A DNA stretch of 55,209 bases from Haloferax gibbonsii ATCC 33959. Its GTDB lineage: Archaea > Halobacteriota > Halobacteria > Halobacteriales > Haloferacaceae. Below the pieces are notes generated by a model. That model made no database searches, had not been told where the DNA came from, and saw only the letters and a program-made list of their open reading frames with translations. A program made the position numbers and the translations under genes. Numbering within the stretch: the first letter of the stretch is position 1; the number at the start of each line of letters is the position of its first letter. Shown here one piece after another: positions 37,167 through 44,907 of this stretch. The stretch covers positions 739,293-794,501 of the forward strand of contig NZ_AOLJ01000011.1 of assembly GCF_000336775.1 (NCBI RefSeq), given 5' to 3'.

Positions 37167-37262
37167 ATGGTTCGCGAGACATTCGGTCGCGAATCGAGCA
37201 CCAATATGAACGACTGTCCAACTTCACAGCTCGAACTGTTCGCCGGAGGAATCGTATGTTGA
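37167..37262 (+). CDS. Putative 31-residue leader ORF overlapping amt2
   Basis: ATG at 37167, 31 codons, TGA at 37260-37262, overlapping the amt2 ATG (37256) by seven bases in another frame. It starts MVRETFGRESS and ends GGIVC. The TATA-like box 27 bases upstream would make it the leaderless first cistron, and the amt2 Shine-Dalgarno lies within its last codons. No homology is known to me; could be a leader peptide controlling amt2, or chance. Confidence 0.35.
   Translation: MVRETFGRESSTNMNDCPTSQLELFAGGIVC
37171..37193. promoter_or_regulatory. Inverted repeat in the amt2 leader
   Basis: TTCGCGA and TCGCGAA are perfect 7-bp inverted arms around nine bases. It sits just after the likely transcription start and inside the putative leader ORF. 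It may form an RNA hairpin or be a dimeric repressor site. Confidence 0.45.
37204..37217 (+). repeat. 14-bp imperfect direct repeat in amt2 promoter, copy 2
   Basis: Second copy of the atatgaacg-ctgt motif, with a single mismatch to copy 1 at 37139-37152. Confidence 0.45.
37245..37250 (+). promoter_or_regulatory. Shine-Dalgarno of amt2
   Basis: GGAGGA five bases before the ATG at 37256. It is one of few convincing ribosome-binding sites in this window, where most transcripts look leaderless. It fixes the amt2 start and indicates a transcript with a leader. Confidence 0.65.
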
Positions 37263-38629
37263 CACCCCTGCAGGCCGACCTCGCTTCGGTCGTCGAGGGC
37301 GTGAACCTCGTGTGGGTCCTCACGGTCACGTTCCTCATCTTCTTCATGCACGCCGGCTTCGCCATGCTCGAAGCCGGGCAGGTCCGCGCGAAGAACGTCG
37401 CCAACCAACTGACCAAGAACCTGCTGACGTGGAGTATCGGCGTCATCGTGTTCTTCCTGCTCGGTGCGGCCGTGTCGTCCATCGTCGCCGCCTTCACCGG
37501 CGGCCCCGAGATATCGTCGATTTCCGGGGCGTTCATGAGCCTCTACGCGCCCGACGCCTCGGCGACGACGGCGTGGGTCGACTGGCTGTTCGGAGCCGTC
37601 TTCGCCATGACCGCCGCCACCATCGTCTCCGGTGCCGTGGCGGGCCGCGCCCGGCTCCGGGCGTACCTCACGTACACCATCCTCATCGCGGGCGTCATCT
37701 ACCCCGTCGTCGTCGGCTTCACCTGGGGCGGCGGCTTCCTCGACGCCCTCGGCTTCCACGACTTCGCGGGCGGCATGATCGTCCACGGCATGGGCGGCAT
37801 CGCCGGCCTCACCGCGGCGTGGATTATCGGCCCGCGCATGAACCGCTTCAAGCCCGACGGCACGGCGAACGTCATCCCCGGTCACTCCATCACGTTCGCC
37901 GTCCTCGGCACGCTCATCCTCGCGTTCGGCTGGTACGGCTTCAACGTCGGCACCGCCGCCGCGCCCCTCGCGTACGCCGACGGCGCGGTCACGCTCGGCT
38001 CGTTCGCCTTCGTTGGCCGCGTCGCCCTCGTGACGACCCTCGGCATGGCCGCCGGCGCAATCGGCGCTGGCGGCGTCGCCATGTACAAGACCGGTAAGGT
38101 CGACACGCTCTACGTCGCAAACGGCCTCCTCGCCGGACTCGTCGGCGTCACCGCCATCGCGGACGACATCGTCTGGCCGGGCGCGCTTGTCGTCGGCCTC
38201 CTCGCCGGCGCACAGCTCCCGGTCGTCTTCGAGTTCGTCGAAAAGCGCCTCCGCATCGACGACGTGTGCGCGGTCTTCCCCGTTCACGGTTCCGCGGGCA
38301 TCCTCGGTGCGCTCCTCTACCCCGTATTCGCCGTCCCGCTGTGGCACGACGGCGCGTCCTTCGTCTCGCTCGCCGTCCCGCAGGTCGTCGGCGTCGGCGT
38401 CATCGCCGTCTGGACGTTCGCTGCGACCGCGCTCGTCTTCGGCGGCTTCCGCGCCGTCGGACAGGTCCGCGTCTCCTCGGACCACGAGCGCGAGGGACTC
38501 GACACGGCCGAACACGGCGTCGACACCTACCCCGAGTTCGGGTCGCCCGACGCCGACACCGGCATCCGCACCGACGGCTCCGGCGTCCCGAGCGGGGATG
38601 GATTCATGACGACGGGCCGGGAGGACTGA
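37256..38629 (+). CDS. amt2: Ammonium transporter Amt2
   Basis: A 457-residue Amt/Mep/Rh transporter. Pore histidines are in DFAGGMIVHGMGG near residue 178 and AVFPVHGSAGILG near 345; [12 protein letters not shown] near residue 38. The C-terminal tail is shorter than in Amt1. Several DNA stretches are identical to amt1, e.g. at the [16 protein letters not shown] region, against only moderate overall similarity. A Shine-Dalgarno precedes the ATG, and glnK2 follows after three bases. Confidence 0.95.
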   Translation: MLTPLQADLASVVEGVNLVWVLTVTFLIFFMHAGFAMLEAGQVRAKNVANQLTKNLLTWSIGVIVFFLLGAAVSSIVAAFTGGPEISSISGAFMSLYAPDASATTAWVDWLFGAVFAMTAATIVSGAVAGRARLRAYLTYTILIAGVIYPVVVGFTWGGGFLDALGFHDFAGGMIVHGMGGIAGLTAAWIIGPRMNRFKPDGTANVIPGHSITFAVLGTLILAFGWYGFNVGTAAAPLAYADGAVTLGSFAFVGRVALVTTLGMAAGAIGAGGVAMYKTGKVDTLYVANGLLAGLVGVTAIADDIVWPGALVVGLLAGAQLPVVFEFVEKRLRIDDVCAVFPVHGSAGILGALLYPVFAVPLWHDGASFVSLAVPQVVGVGVIAVWTFAATALVFGGFRAVGQVRVSSDHEREGLDTAEHGVDTYPEFGSPDADTGIRTDGSGVPSGDGFMTTGRED

Positions 38630-38632
38630 GTC

Positions 38633-39004
38633 ATGAGTGATTCCGACCTTCCGAACGACGGCGACATCAAGCTCGTCATGGCCGTCATCCGCCCCGACAA
38701 GCTCTCCGACGTGAAGACCGCGCTCGCCGAAATCGGCGCGCCGTCGCTGACCGTCACCAACGTCTCCGGCCGCGGCTCTCAGCCCGCGAAAAAGAGCCAG
38801 TGGCGCGGCGAGGAGTACACCGTCGACCTCCACCAGAAGGTCAAAGTCGAGTGCGTCGTCGCCGACATCCCGGCCGACGACGTGGTCGACGCCATCGCCG
38901 ACGCCGCCCACACGGGCGAGAAAGGCGACGGAAAGGTGTTCACCTTCCCCGTCGAGAGCGCCGTCCAAGTCCGCACCGGCAAGACCGGACGCGACGCGGT
39001 CTGA
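38633..39004 (+). CDS. glnK2: PII signalling protein GlnK2
   Basis: A 123-residue PII protein, closely matching GlnK1: same T-loop with its Tyr ([20 protein letters not shown]) and same B loop. Differences cluster at the N terminus ([14 protein letters not shown]) and the last residues. It starts three bases after the amt2 stop. Expected to regulate Amt2 and perhaps glutamine synthetase. Confidence 0.95.
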   Translation: MSDSDLPNDGDIKLVMAVIRPDKLSDVKTALAEIGAPSLTVTNVSGRGSQPAKKSQWRGEEYTVDLHQKVKVECVVADIPADDVVDAIADAAHTGEKGDGKVFTFPVESAVQVRTGKTGRDAV

Positions 39005-39184
39005 GCCGCTCGTTCTCTGTCGGCGGTTCTCGTACCGTCCCCTCGCCCGTCGCTCCGACCGGCGACGGGGTTATATCGGTTCGGTCGAACGTACCGGTGG
39101 CCCCTCGCGGGGCGAGAGCCGAACCCACGCGAAACCGTTTTTCCGCTCCGCACCGAGCGTCGTGACGATGAGCGGTGGCTCCAC

Positions 39185-39892
39185 GTGGTGACTGTCGCGG
39201 ACCTCGGCGGACTCGCCGTCGCGCTGTTCGGAATGGCAGTCGCCGGACTGCTCTCCGACCGGTACCTCTCCGAACCCGACGACCTCCGCGCCGACCTCCT
39301 CGTCAGCGACGCGAACAAGTGGGCCGTCTTCGCCCTCCTGTGCGGCTACGTCCTCGTCGTCGAGGGGCGACCGCTGTCCTCGATGACCGGCCGCTCGCTG
39401 GACCCCCTCGCGTTCGTCGCGGTGGTCGGCGGCGGCGTCTTCCTCCTGTTCGCCGCGAACGCGGTGACGACGCCCGTCTTCGACCGACTCGGCGTGGGCG
39501 GCCTCGACGAGGGGATGACCGGACTGGCCTCGCTGTCGGTCAGACACCGACTCTTCGTGGCCGGGACCGCCGGCGTCACGGAGCAGGTGCTGTTCCACGG
39601 CTACGCCGTCGAGCGACTCCTCGAACTCACCGGGAGCCCGCTTCTCGCGGGCGGCGTCTCGTTCGCCGCGTTCACCGCGAGCCACGCCGTCGGCTGGGAG
39701 CGCGGCGCGGTCGCCAGAATCGCCGTCCCCGCGCTCCTGACGACGATTATGTACCTCCTCGTGCGCGACGTGGTCGCGCTCGCCTGCATCCACGCGCTCA
39801 ACGACGCGGTCGGACTCCTCTTGGCCGGGTCGGTCGAGGACGCCGGCGACGCCGACGGCGCTGACGCCGCCGCCGACGGGACGGCGCGGTAG
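39185..39892 (+). CDS. CPBP family intramembrane protease-like protein
   Basis: A 235-residue protein with about six to seven transmembrane segments in the CPBP (Abi) fold. The family motif EExxxR reads EQVLFH (Glu133, Gln134, His138), so the second Glu and the Arg are replaced. The later motifs FxxxH (Phe163, His167) and HxxND (His203) remain. It starts at GTG 39185 or 39188. It may be inactive or use a variant mechanism. Neighbours are glnK2 upstream and hemL downstream, with no obvious link. Confidence 0.75.
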   Translation: MVTVADLGGLAVALFGMAVAGLLSDRYLSEPDDLRADLLVSDANKWAVFALLCGYVLVVEGRPLSSMTGRSLDPLAFVAVVGGGVFLLFAANAVTTPVFDRLGVGGLDEGMTGLASLSVRHRLFVAGTAGVTEQVLFHGYAVERLLELTGSPLLAGGVSFAAFTASHAVGWERGAVARIAVPALLTTIMYLLVRDVVALACIHALNDAVGLLLAGSVEDAGDADGADAAADGTAR

Positions 39893-40018
39893 GTCTCGGT
39901 AGGTCGCCGCAGTCCCGACGCCGGACAGTTCATGCCGGCCGTGTCGTCTACTGGTTCGTCGGTGGCAGGTGCGGCCGACCCAGTAAGGTCTTTCCCGCGA
40001 GCGGTCGAACCGGCGCGC

Positions 40019-41356
40019 ATGAACCACGACGAGTCAAGGGCGCTGTACGACCGCGCGCTGTCCGTGCTCGCGGGCGGCGTGAACTCCTCGGTCCGGGCGA
40101 CGCAACCGTACCCGTTCTTCGTCGAGCGCGGCGACGGCGCGCACGTCATCGACGCCGACGGGAACCGCTACGTCGACTACGTGCTTGGCTACGGGCCGCT
40201 CCTCTACGGCCACGACGCCCCCGAACCCGTCCAGTCGGCGGTCCAGAAGCACGCCGCGGCCGGGCCGATGTACGGCGCGCCGACCGAAATCGAGGTCGAA
40301 CACGCCGAGTTCGTCGCGCGACACGTCCCCTCCGTCGAGATGCTGCGGTTCGTCAACTCCGGCACGGAGGCGACCGTCTCGGCGGTCCGCCTCGCCCGCG
40401 GCGTCACCGGCCGCGACAAAATCGTCGTCATGCAGGGCGGCTACCACGGCGCACAGGAGTCCACGCTCGTCGAGGGCGGCCCCGGGAACGCGAAACCCTC
40501 GACCCCCGGCATCCCCTCCTCGTTCGCCGAGCACACCATCCCCGTCCCGTTCAACGACGAGGAGACGGTCCGCGAGGTGTTCGAGGAACACGGCGAGGAC
40601 ATCGCGGCGGTGCTGACAGAACCGATTCTGGCGAACACGGGCATCGTCCACCCCGTCGACGGCTACCTCGAAGCCCTCCGCGACGTGACCGAAGAACACG
40701 GCGCGCTCCTCATCTTCGACGAGGTCATCACCGGCTTCCGCGTCGGCGGCCTCCAGTGCGCGCAGGGCAAGTTCGGCGTCACGCCCGACCTCACGACGTT
40801 CGGAAAGATTATCGGCGGCGGCTTCCCCGTCGGCGCGGTCGGCGGGAAGGCCGAACTCGTCGAGCAGTTCACCCCCGGCGGCGACGTGTTCCAGTCGGGA
40901 ACCTTCTCGGGCCATCCGGTCACGATGGCCGCGGGCCACGAGTACCTGAAGTACGCCGCGGAAAACGACGTGTACGGACACGTCGACCGCCTCGGCGAGA
41001 AGCTTCGGTCGGGCATCACGGACATCCTCGAAGACCAGGCCCCCGAGTACACCGTCGTCGGCACGGACTCGATGTTCAAGACGGTGTTCACGCGCCACGG
41101 GACGGCCGAGCGCGCCGACGCCTGCGCCGACGGCTGCGCGCAGGTCGAGTCGTGTCCCAACTACGACGTCTGCCCGAAGACCGGCGCGGACGTGTCGAAG
41201 GCGGAGACCGACCGCTGGGAGCGCGTCTTCTGGCAGGAGATGAAAGACCAGGGCGTGTTCCTCACGGCGAACCAGTTCGAATCGCAGTTCGTCTCCTACG
41301 CCCACACCGACGAGGACATCGAGGAGACGCTGGAAGCGTACAAGCGAGCGCTGTAG
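40019..41356 (+). CDS. hemL: Glutamate-1-semialdehyde 2,1-aminomutase
   Basis: A 445-residue PLP enzyme making 5-aminolevulinate. PLP Lys263 lies in [12 protein letters not shown], the Asp in [11 protein letters not shown] near 234, and [15 protein letters not shown] near 113. The oddity is an insertion near residues 365-398 with Cys369, 373, 379 and 385, in a stretch rich in Ala, Asp and Cys, absent from the bacterial enzymes I know. The frame is open upstream, but ATG 40019 begins the family N terminus. It is the first of the hem genes here. Confidence 0.96.
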   Translation: MNHDESRALYDRALSVLAGGVNSSVRATQPYPFFVERGDGAHVIDADGNRYVDYVLGYGPLLYGHDAPEPVQSAVQKHAAAGPMYGAPTEIEVEHAEFVARHVPSVEMLRFVNSGTEATVSAVRLARGVTGRDKIVVMQGGYHGAQESTLVEGGPGNAKPSTPGIPSSFAEHTIPVPFNDEETVREVFEEHGEDIAAVLTEPILANTGIVHPVDGYLEALRDVTEEHGALLIFDEVITGFRVGGLQCAQGKFGVTPDLTTFGKIIGGGFPVGAVGGKAELVEQFTPGGDVFQSGTFSGHPVTMAAGHEYLKYAAENDVYGHVDRLGEKLRSGITDILEDQAPEYTVVGTDSMFKTVFTRHGTAERADACADGCAQVESCPNYDVCPKTGADVSKAETDRWERVFWQEMKDQGVFLTANQFESQFVSYAHTDEDIEETLEAYKRAL

Positions 41357-41384
41357 GCGCGTCCCGACCTGCGACCTCGACGAA

Positions 41385-41390
41385 TTTTTT
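41385..41390 (+). terminator. T-run after hemL
   Basis: Six T residues about 29 bases after the hemL stop, overlapping the end of the convergent small membrane protein gene. Fits archaeal T-rich intrinsic termination. No strong hairpin precedes it. Confidence 0.4.
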
Positions 41391-41568
41391 ACGACGCTAT
41401 CGCCCGAGAGAGCCCGAGGTACGCCGGGAGTCCGAAGACGGCGGCCAGTCCGACGGTGAGGAAAAGCGGGACGACCCCCGTCGGGTCCGGCGCGAAGATG
41501 AATCCGAGCGGGAGCGCGACGACGAACGCGACGCCGAAGGTGAGCGCGAGACGGAGGGGCCTGTTCAC
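41389..41568 (-). CDS. Small hydrophobic membrane protein
   Basis: A 59-residue protein starting VNRPLRLALTFG, with two hydrophobic segments (about 5-22 and 33-58) separated by FAPDPTGVVP. GTG 41568 is preferred to an ATG at 41616 because the extra 16 residues are polar and unlike a membrane protein start. No motif; unknown function. It is the shortest gene in a minus-strand pair with 41681-42070. Confidence 0.5.
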   Translation of the reverse strand: MNRPLRLALTFGVAFVVALPLGFIFAPDPTGVVPLFLTVGLAAVFGLPAYLGLSRAIAS

Positions 41569-41680
41569 GTCGGAGGCGTCGCCGCGAAGGCGGATAACTG
41601 TTCGGCACTTCGACACGAACGCGAGTCGGCCGTGCGAACGAGGGTCGCTCGCCGCGACTGCGACCCGGCGCGAGCGCGAC

Positions 41681-42070
41681 TCACTCGGCCCGCAGTCGCG
41701 CCTCGGCCGCCCGCCACAGCGGCGGGTAGGTCAGGGCGACGCCGACGCCGAGACAGACCGCCCACGAGACGAGGATGCCGACCGGGTTCCCCTGGAGTTC
41801 GAGGAGGACCAACAGCGGAATCCAGAGCGCGGTCACGACGAGGCCGATACCCCAGACGCGGGCGACGAGGCGGAGGCGAAGCGGGCGCGCGAGGAGGAGC
41901 GCGAGTGCGACGAGCGCGGCCGCGGCGAGGCCGGCGAACCGCGGAGCTTCGACGCCGAGCGCCGAGAGGAGCAGGTCGAGGGGCGCGACGACCGAGGTCA
42001 GGCCGAACAGGAGGAGCGCGACGACGACGAAGTCGCCGACCTGCCGGACGGCCGAATCGAGGGCGGGCAT
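41681..42070 (-). CDS. Hydrophobic multi-pass membrane protein
   Basis: A 129-residue protein with about four transmembrane segments (near 13-31, 42-62, 72-90 and 96-115) and a basic C terminus (LWRAAEARLRAE). The ATG at 42070 begins MPALDSAVRQVGDF. No recognisable family. It is divergent from hemC. Confidence 0.65.
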   Translation of the reverse strand: MPALDSAVRQVGDFVVVALLLFGLTSVVAPLDLLLSALGVEAPRFAGLAAAALVALALLLARPLRLRLVARVWGIGLVVTALWIPLLVLLELQGNPVGILVSWAVCLGVGVALTYPPLWRAAEARLRAE

Positions 42071-42176
42071 CGTCCGGGTCGTCGCGCGGGGACTGTATCG
42101 GTCTTCCGTTCGGATTCGACCCGGCGCGCGGGAGCGAACTGGTGGGCTTTTCAACGCGGGGACCGGACTGACGCGT

Positions 42177-43268
42177 ATGACTACAACACTTCGCTTGGCG
42201 ACGCGAGGGTCGGCGCTCGCTCGCGCGCAGGCCGCGGGCGTGCAGGGGGCGCTCGCGGGCCGCCGACTCGACGTCGAACTCGTCGAAGTCGAGACCACGG
42301 GCGACCGGATTCAGGACGAACTCATCCACCGACTGGGCAAGACCGGCGCGTTCGTCCGCGCGCTCGACGAGCGCGTCCTCGACGGCGAGGTCGACGCCGC
42401 GGTCCACTCGATGAAGGACATGCCGACCGAGAAGCCCGCCGACCTCGTCGTCGCGGGCGTTCCCGAGCGCGCGCCCGCCGGCGACGTGCTCGTCACGGCC
42501 GAGGGCCACGACATCGACGACCTCCCGGAGGGAGCCGTCGTCGGCACGTCGTCGCTCCGCCGGCAGGCCCAACTGCTGAACTACCGCGACGACCTCGAAG
42601 TCGAACCGCTCCGGGGCAACGTCGACACCCGCATCGAGAAACTGCTGGCGACGCACCTCCAGCGCGAACACGAGGCCCGCGTCGAAAACGACGAAGAGCG
42701 ACAGGCCAAGAAGGGCAAGACCGACCACGAGGAGGCGTTCGACGAGACCGCAGACGAGTGGTTCGAGGGGCTCACCGAGCTCGAACGGCAGGCGCTCGGT
42801 CGGAAGGTCGAAACCGAGTACGACGCCATCGTCCTCGCGGAAGCGGGACTCAAGCGCAGCGGGCTCTCGGAGAAGGTGAACTACGAGCGCCTGCCGCGGA
42901 CGACGTTCGTCCCCGCGCCCGGACAGGGAGCCATCGCCGTGACCGCCGCGGACTCGGAGGTCATCGACCTCATCCACGACAAGCTCGACCACCCGCGGAC
43001 CCGCGTCGAGACGACCGTCGAGCGGACCATCCTCGCCGAACTCGGCGGCGGCTGTATCGCCCCGGTCGGGGTCCACGCCCTCCTGCAGGGCGAGCACGTC
43101 CACGTCGACGTGCAGGTGCTCGCGACCGACGGCTCGGAGTCCATCAAGACCTCCCGGGACCTCCCCGTCGGCAACCACGCTAACGCCGCCCGCGAGTTCG
43201 CGGCGGCCCTGCGCGACCGCGGTGCCGGCCAGTTAGTCGACGCCGCCCGCGAGGAGGCCGAGGAGTGA
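42177..43268 (+). CDS. hemC: Hydroxymethylbilane synthase (porphobilinogen deaminase)
   Basis: A 363-residue enzyme polymerising porphobilinogen into hydroxymethylbilane. Seen: LATRGSALARAQA near 7, AVHSMKDMPT with Asp81, GTSSLRRQAQL near 123, and dipyrromethane-cofactor Cys293 in LGGGCIAPVG. It is longer than bacterial HemC (about 310) because of a charged insertion near residues 160-213. ATG 42177 has a TATA-like GCTTTTCAAC about 28 bases upstream. First of a tight run with SUMT and hemD. Confidence 0.96.
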   Translation: MTTTLRLATRGSALARAQAAGVQGALAGRRLDVELVEVETTGDRIQDELIHRLGKTGAFVRALDERVLDGEVDAAVHSMKDMPTEKPADLVVAGVPERAPAGDVLVTAEGHDIDDLPEGAVVGTSSLRRQAQLLNYRDDLEVEPLRGNVDTRIEKLLATHLQREHEARVENDEERQAKKGKTDHEEAFDETADEWFEGLTELERQALGRKVETEYDAIVLAEAGLKRSGLSEKVNYERLPRTTFVPAPGQGAIAVTAADSEVIDLIHDKLDHPRTRVETTVERTILAELGGGCIAPVGVHALLQGEHVHVDVQVLATDGSESIKTSRDLPVGNHANAAREFAAALRDRGAGQLVDAAREEAEE

Positions 43269-43269
43269 G

Positions 43270-44166
43270 ATGACGGCCGACGACGCGGAACCCGGGACGG
43301 CGGAGGAACGGTCGGCCGGAGCGCAGTCGAACGGCGACGCGACCGACGGCGACGGCGACGGCGTCGGCACGGTCCACCTCGTCGGCAGCGGCCCGGGCGA
43401 CCCGGAACTGCTGACGATGAAGGCCGCCCGCCTCATCGACGAGGCGGACGTGGTCCTCCACGACAAGCTCCCCGGACCGGAGATTCTCGGGATGATTCCG
43501 GCCGAGAAGCGCGAGGACGTGGGCAAGCGCGCCGGCGGCGAGTGGACTCCACAGGAGTACACGAACAACCGACTCGTCGAACTCGCCCGCGAGGGAAAGG
43601 AGGTGGTGCGCCTGAAGGGCGGCGACCCGTTCGTCTTCGGCCGCGGCGGCGAGGAGATGGAACACCTCGCCGACAACGGGATTCCCTTCGAAGTCGTGCC
43701 GGGCATCACCTCGGCGGTCGCCGGGGCCGGCGCGGCGGGCATCCCCGTCACGCACCGCGACCACGTCTCGTCGGTGTCGTTCGTCACCGGCCACGAGGAC
43801 CCGACGAAAGACGAGTCCGCGGTCGACTGGGACGCGCTCGCCGCGACCGGCGGGACGCTCGTCGTGCTCATGGGCGTCGGCAAACTCCCGCTGTACACCG
43901 CCGAACTCCGCGAGGCGGGGATGGACGGCGACACGCCCGTCGCCCTCATCGAGCGGGCCACGTGGCCCGACATGCGCGTCGCCACCGGCACGCTCGACAC
44001 CGTCGTCGACGTGCGCGACGAGGCCGACATCGAACCGCCCGCGATTACCGTCATCGGCGAGGTCGCCGCGACCCGCGACCGCGTGAAGCAGTTCCTGCAG
44101 GGCGGCGGCGCGGACGCCATCGCCGAGACTGACGCGACCGCGGGAGGTTCGGGAGGAGACGAATGA
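43270..44166 (+). CDS. Uroporphyrinogen-III C-methyltransferase (SUMT)
   Basis: A 298-residue SAM-dependent enzyme that methylates uroporphyrinogen III to precorrin-2, on the way to siroheme, archaeal heme and cobalamin. After an acidic N-terminal extension of about 35 residues, the SUMT core begins with VHLVGSGPGDPELLTMKA; VRLKGGDPFVFGRGGEE and VPGITSAVAGAGAAGIPVTHR follow. It starts one base after hemC and overlaps hemD by four bases, so the three are co-translated. Confidence 0.95.
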   Translation: MTADDAEPGTAEERSAGAQSNGDATDGDGDGVGTVHLVGSGPGDPELLTMKAARLIDEADVVLHDKLPGPEILGMIPAEKREDVGKRAGGEWTPQEYTNNRLVELAREGKEVVRLKGGDPFVFGRGGEEMEHLADNGIPFEVVPGITSAVAGAGAAGIPVTHRDHVSSVSFVTGHEDPTKDESAVDWDALAATGGTLVVLMGVGKLPLYTAELREAGMDGDTPVALIERATWPDMRVATGTLDTVVDVRDEADIEPPAITVIGEVAATRDRVKQFLQGGGADAIAETDATAGGSGGDE

Positions 44167-44906
44167 GCCAGCAGGTCCGCGCGGCCGTCTTCCGCCCCGA
44201 CGACGACCGCATCGAGCGCGCCGTCGAACTCCTCGACTCGCTCGGCGCGACCCCGGTCCCCGACCCGATGCTCGCAATCGAGCCGACGGGCGCGACGCCC
44301 GAGGCCGGCGAGTTCGTCGTCCTGACGAGCAAGACCGGCGTCGAACTCCTCGCCGCCGACGGCTGGGAACCCGGCGACGCGGTGCTGTGCTGCATCGGCC
44401 CCGCGACCGCCGACGCCGCCCGCGACGCGGGTTGGACGGTCGACCGCGTCCCCGACGAGTACACCTCGGCCGGACTGGTCGAACACCTCGCCCCCGACGT
44501 GGACGGCGCGACGGTCGAAGTCGCCCGGAGCGACCACGGCAGTCCCGTCCTCACCGACGGCCTGCGCGACGCGGGCGCGGACGTCCACGAGACGGTGCTC
44601 TACCGACTCGTCCGCCCCGAGGGAGCCGGAAAATCGGCCGAACTGGCCGCCGCCGGCGACCTCGAAGCCGCCCTCTTCACCTCGTCGCTCACGGTCGAAC
44701 ACTTCCTCGACGCCGCCGCGGAGCGGGGTATCCGAGAGGAGGCCATCGCCGGCCTGAACGACGCCGTGGTCGGCGCAATCGGGCCGCCGACCCGCGACAC
44801 CGCGGCGTCCCACGGCATCGACGTGACCGTCGTCCCCGACGAGGCGACGTTCGAGGCGCTCGCGGTGGCCGCGGTCGAGACGGCCGCGCCGACGTACCAC
44901 GAGTGA
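44163..44906 (+). CDS. hemD: Uroporphyrinogen-III synthase
   Basis: A 247-residue enzyme closing hydroxymethylbilane to uroporphyrinogen III. The family is poorly conserved; the two-lobe pattern is visible: FVVLTSKTGVELLA near 50, AVLCCIGPATADAARDAG near 75, ALFTSSLTVEHFLDAAAERG near 170 and AIGPPTRDTAASHGIDV near 207. Context between SUMT and the MFS gene, with a four-base overlap at its start, makes the call firm. Confidence 0.92.
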   Translation: MSQQVRAAVFRPDDDRIERAVELLDSLGATPVPDPMLAIEPTGATPEAGEFVVLTSKTGVELLAADGWEPGDAVLCCIGPATADAARDAGWTVDRVPDEYTSAGLVEHLAPDVDGATVEVARSDHGSPVLTDGLRDAGADVHETVLYRLVRPEGAGKSAELAAAGDLEAALFTSSLTVEHFLDAAAERGIREEAIAGLNDAVVGAIGPPTRDTAASHGIDVTVVPDEATFEALAVAAVETAAPTYHE

Positions 44907-44907
44907 C

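Noticed and set aside
37124..38968. 614-codon open frame opposite amt2-glnK2
   Set aside because: Antisense shadow; amt2 and glnK2 are certain from their pore and T-loop motifs.
40019..41356. Frameshift as the explanation for the Cys-rich part of HemL
   Set aside because: Sequence on both sides stays in the family frame, and the insert itself has normal codon bias, so it looks like a true insertion.
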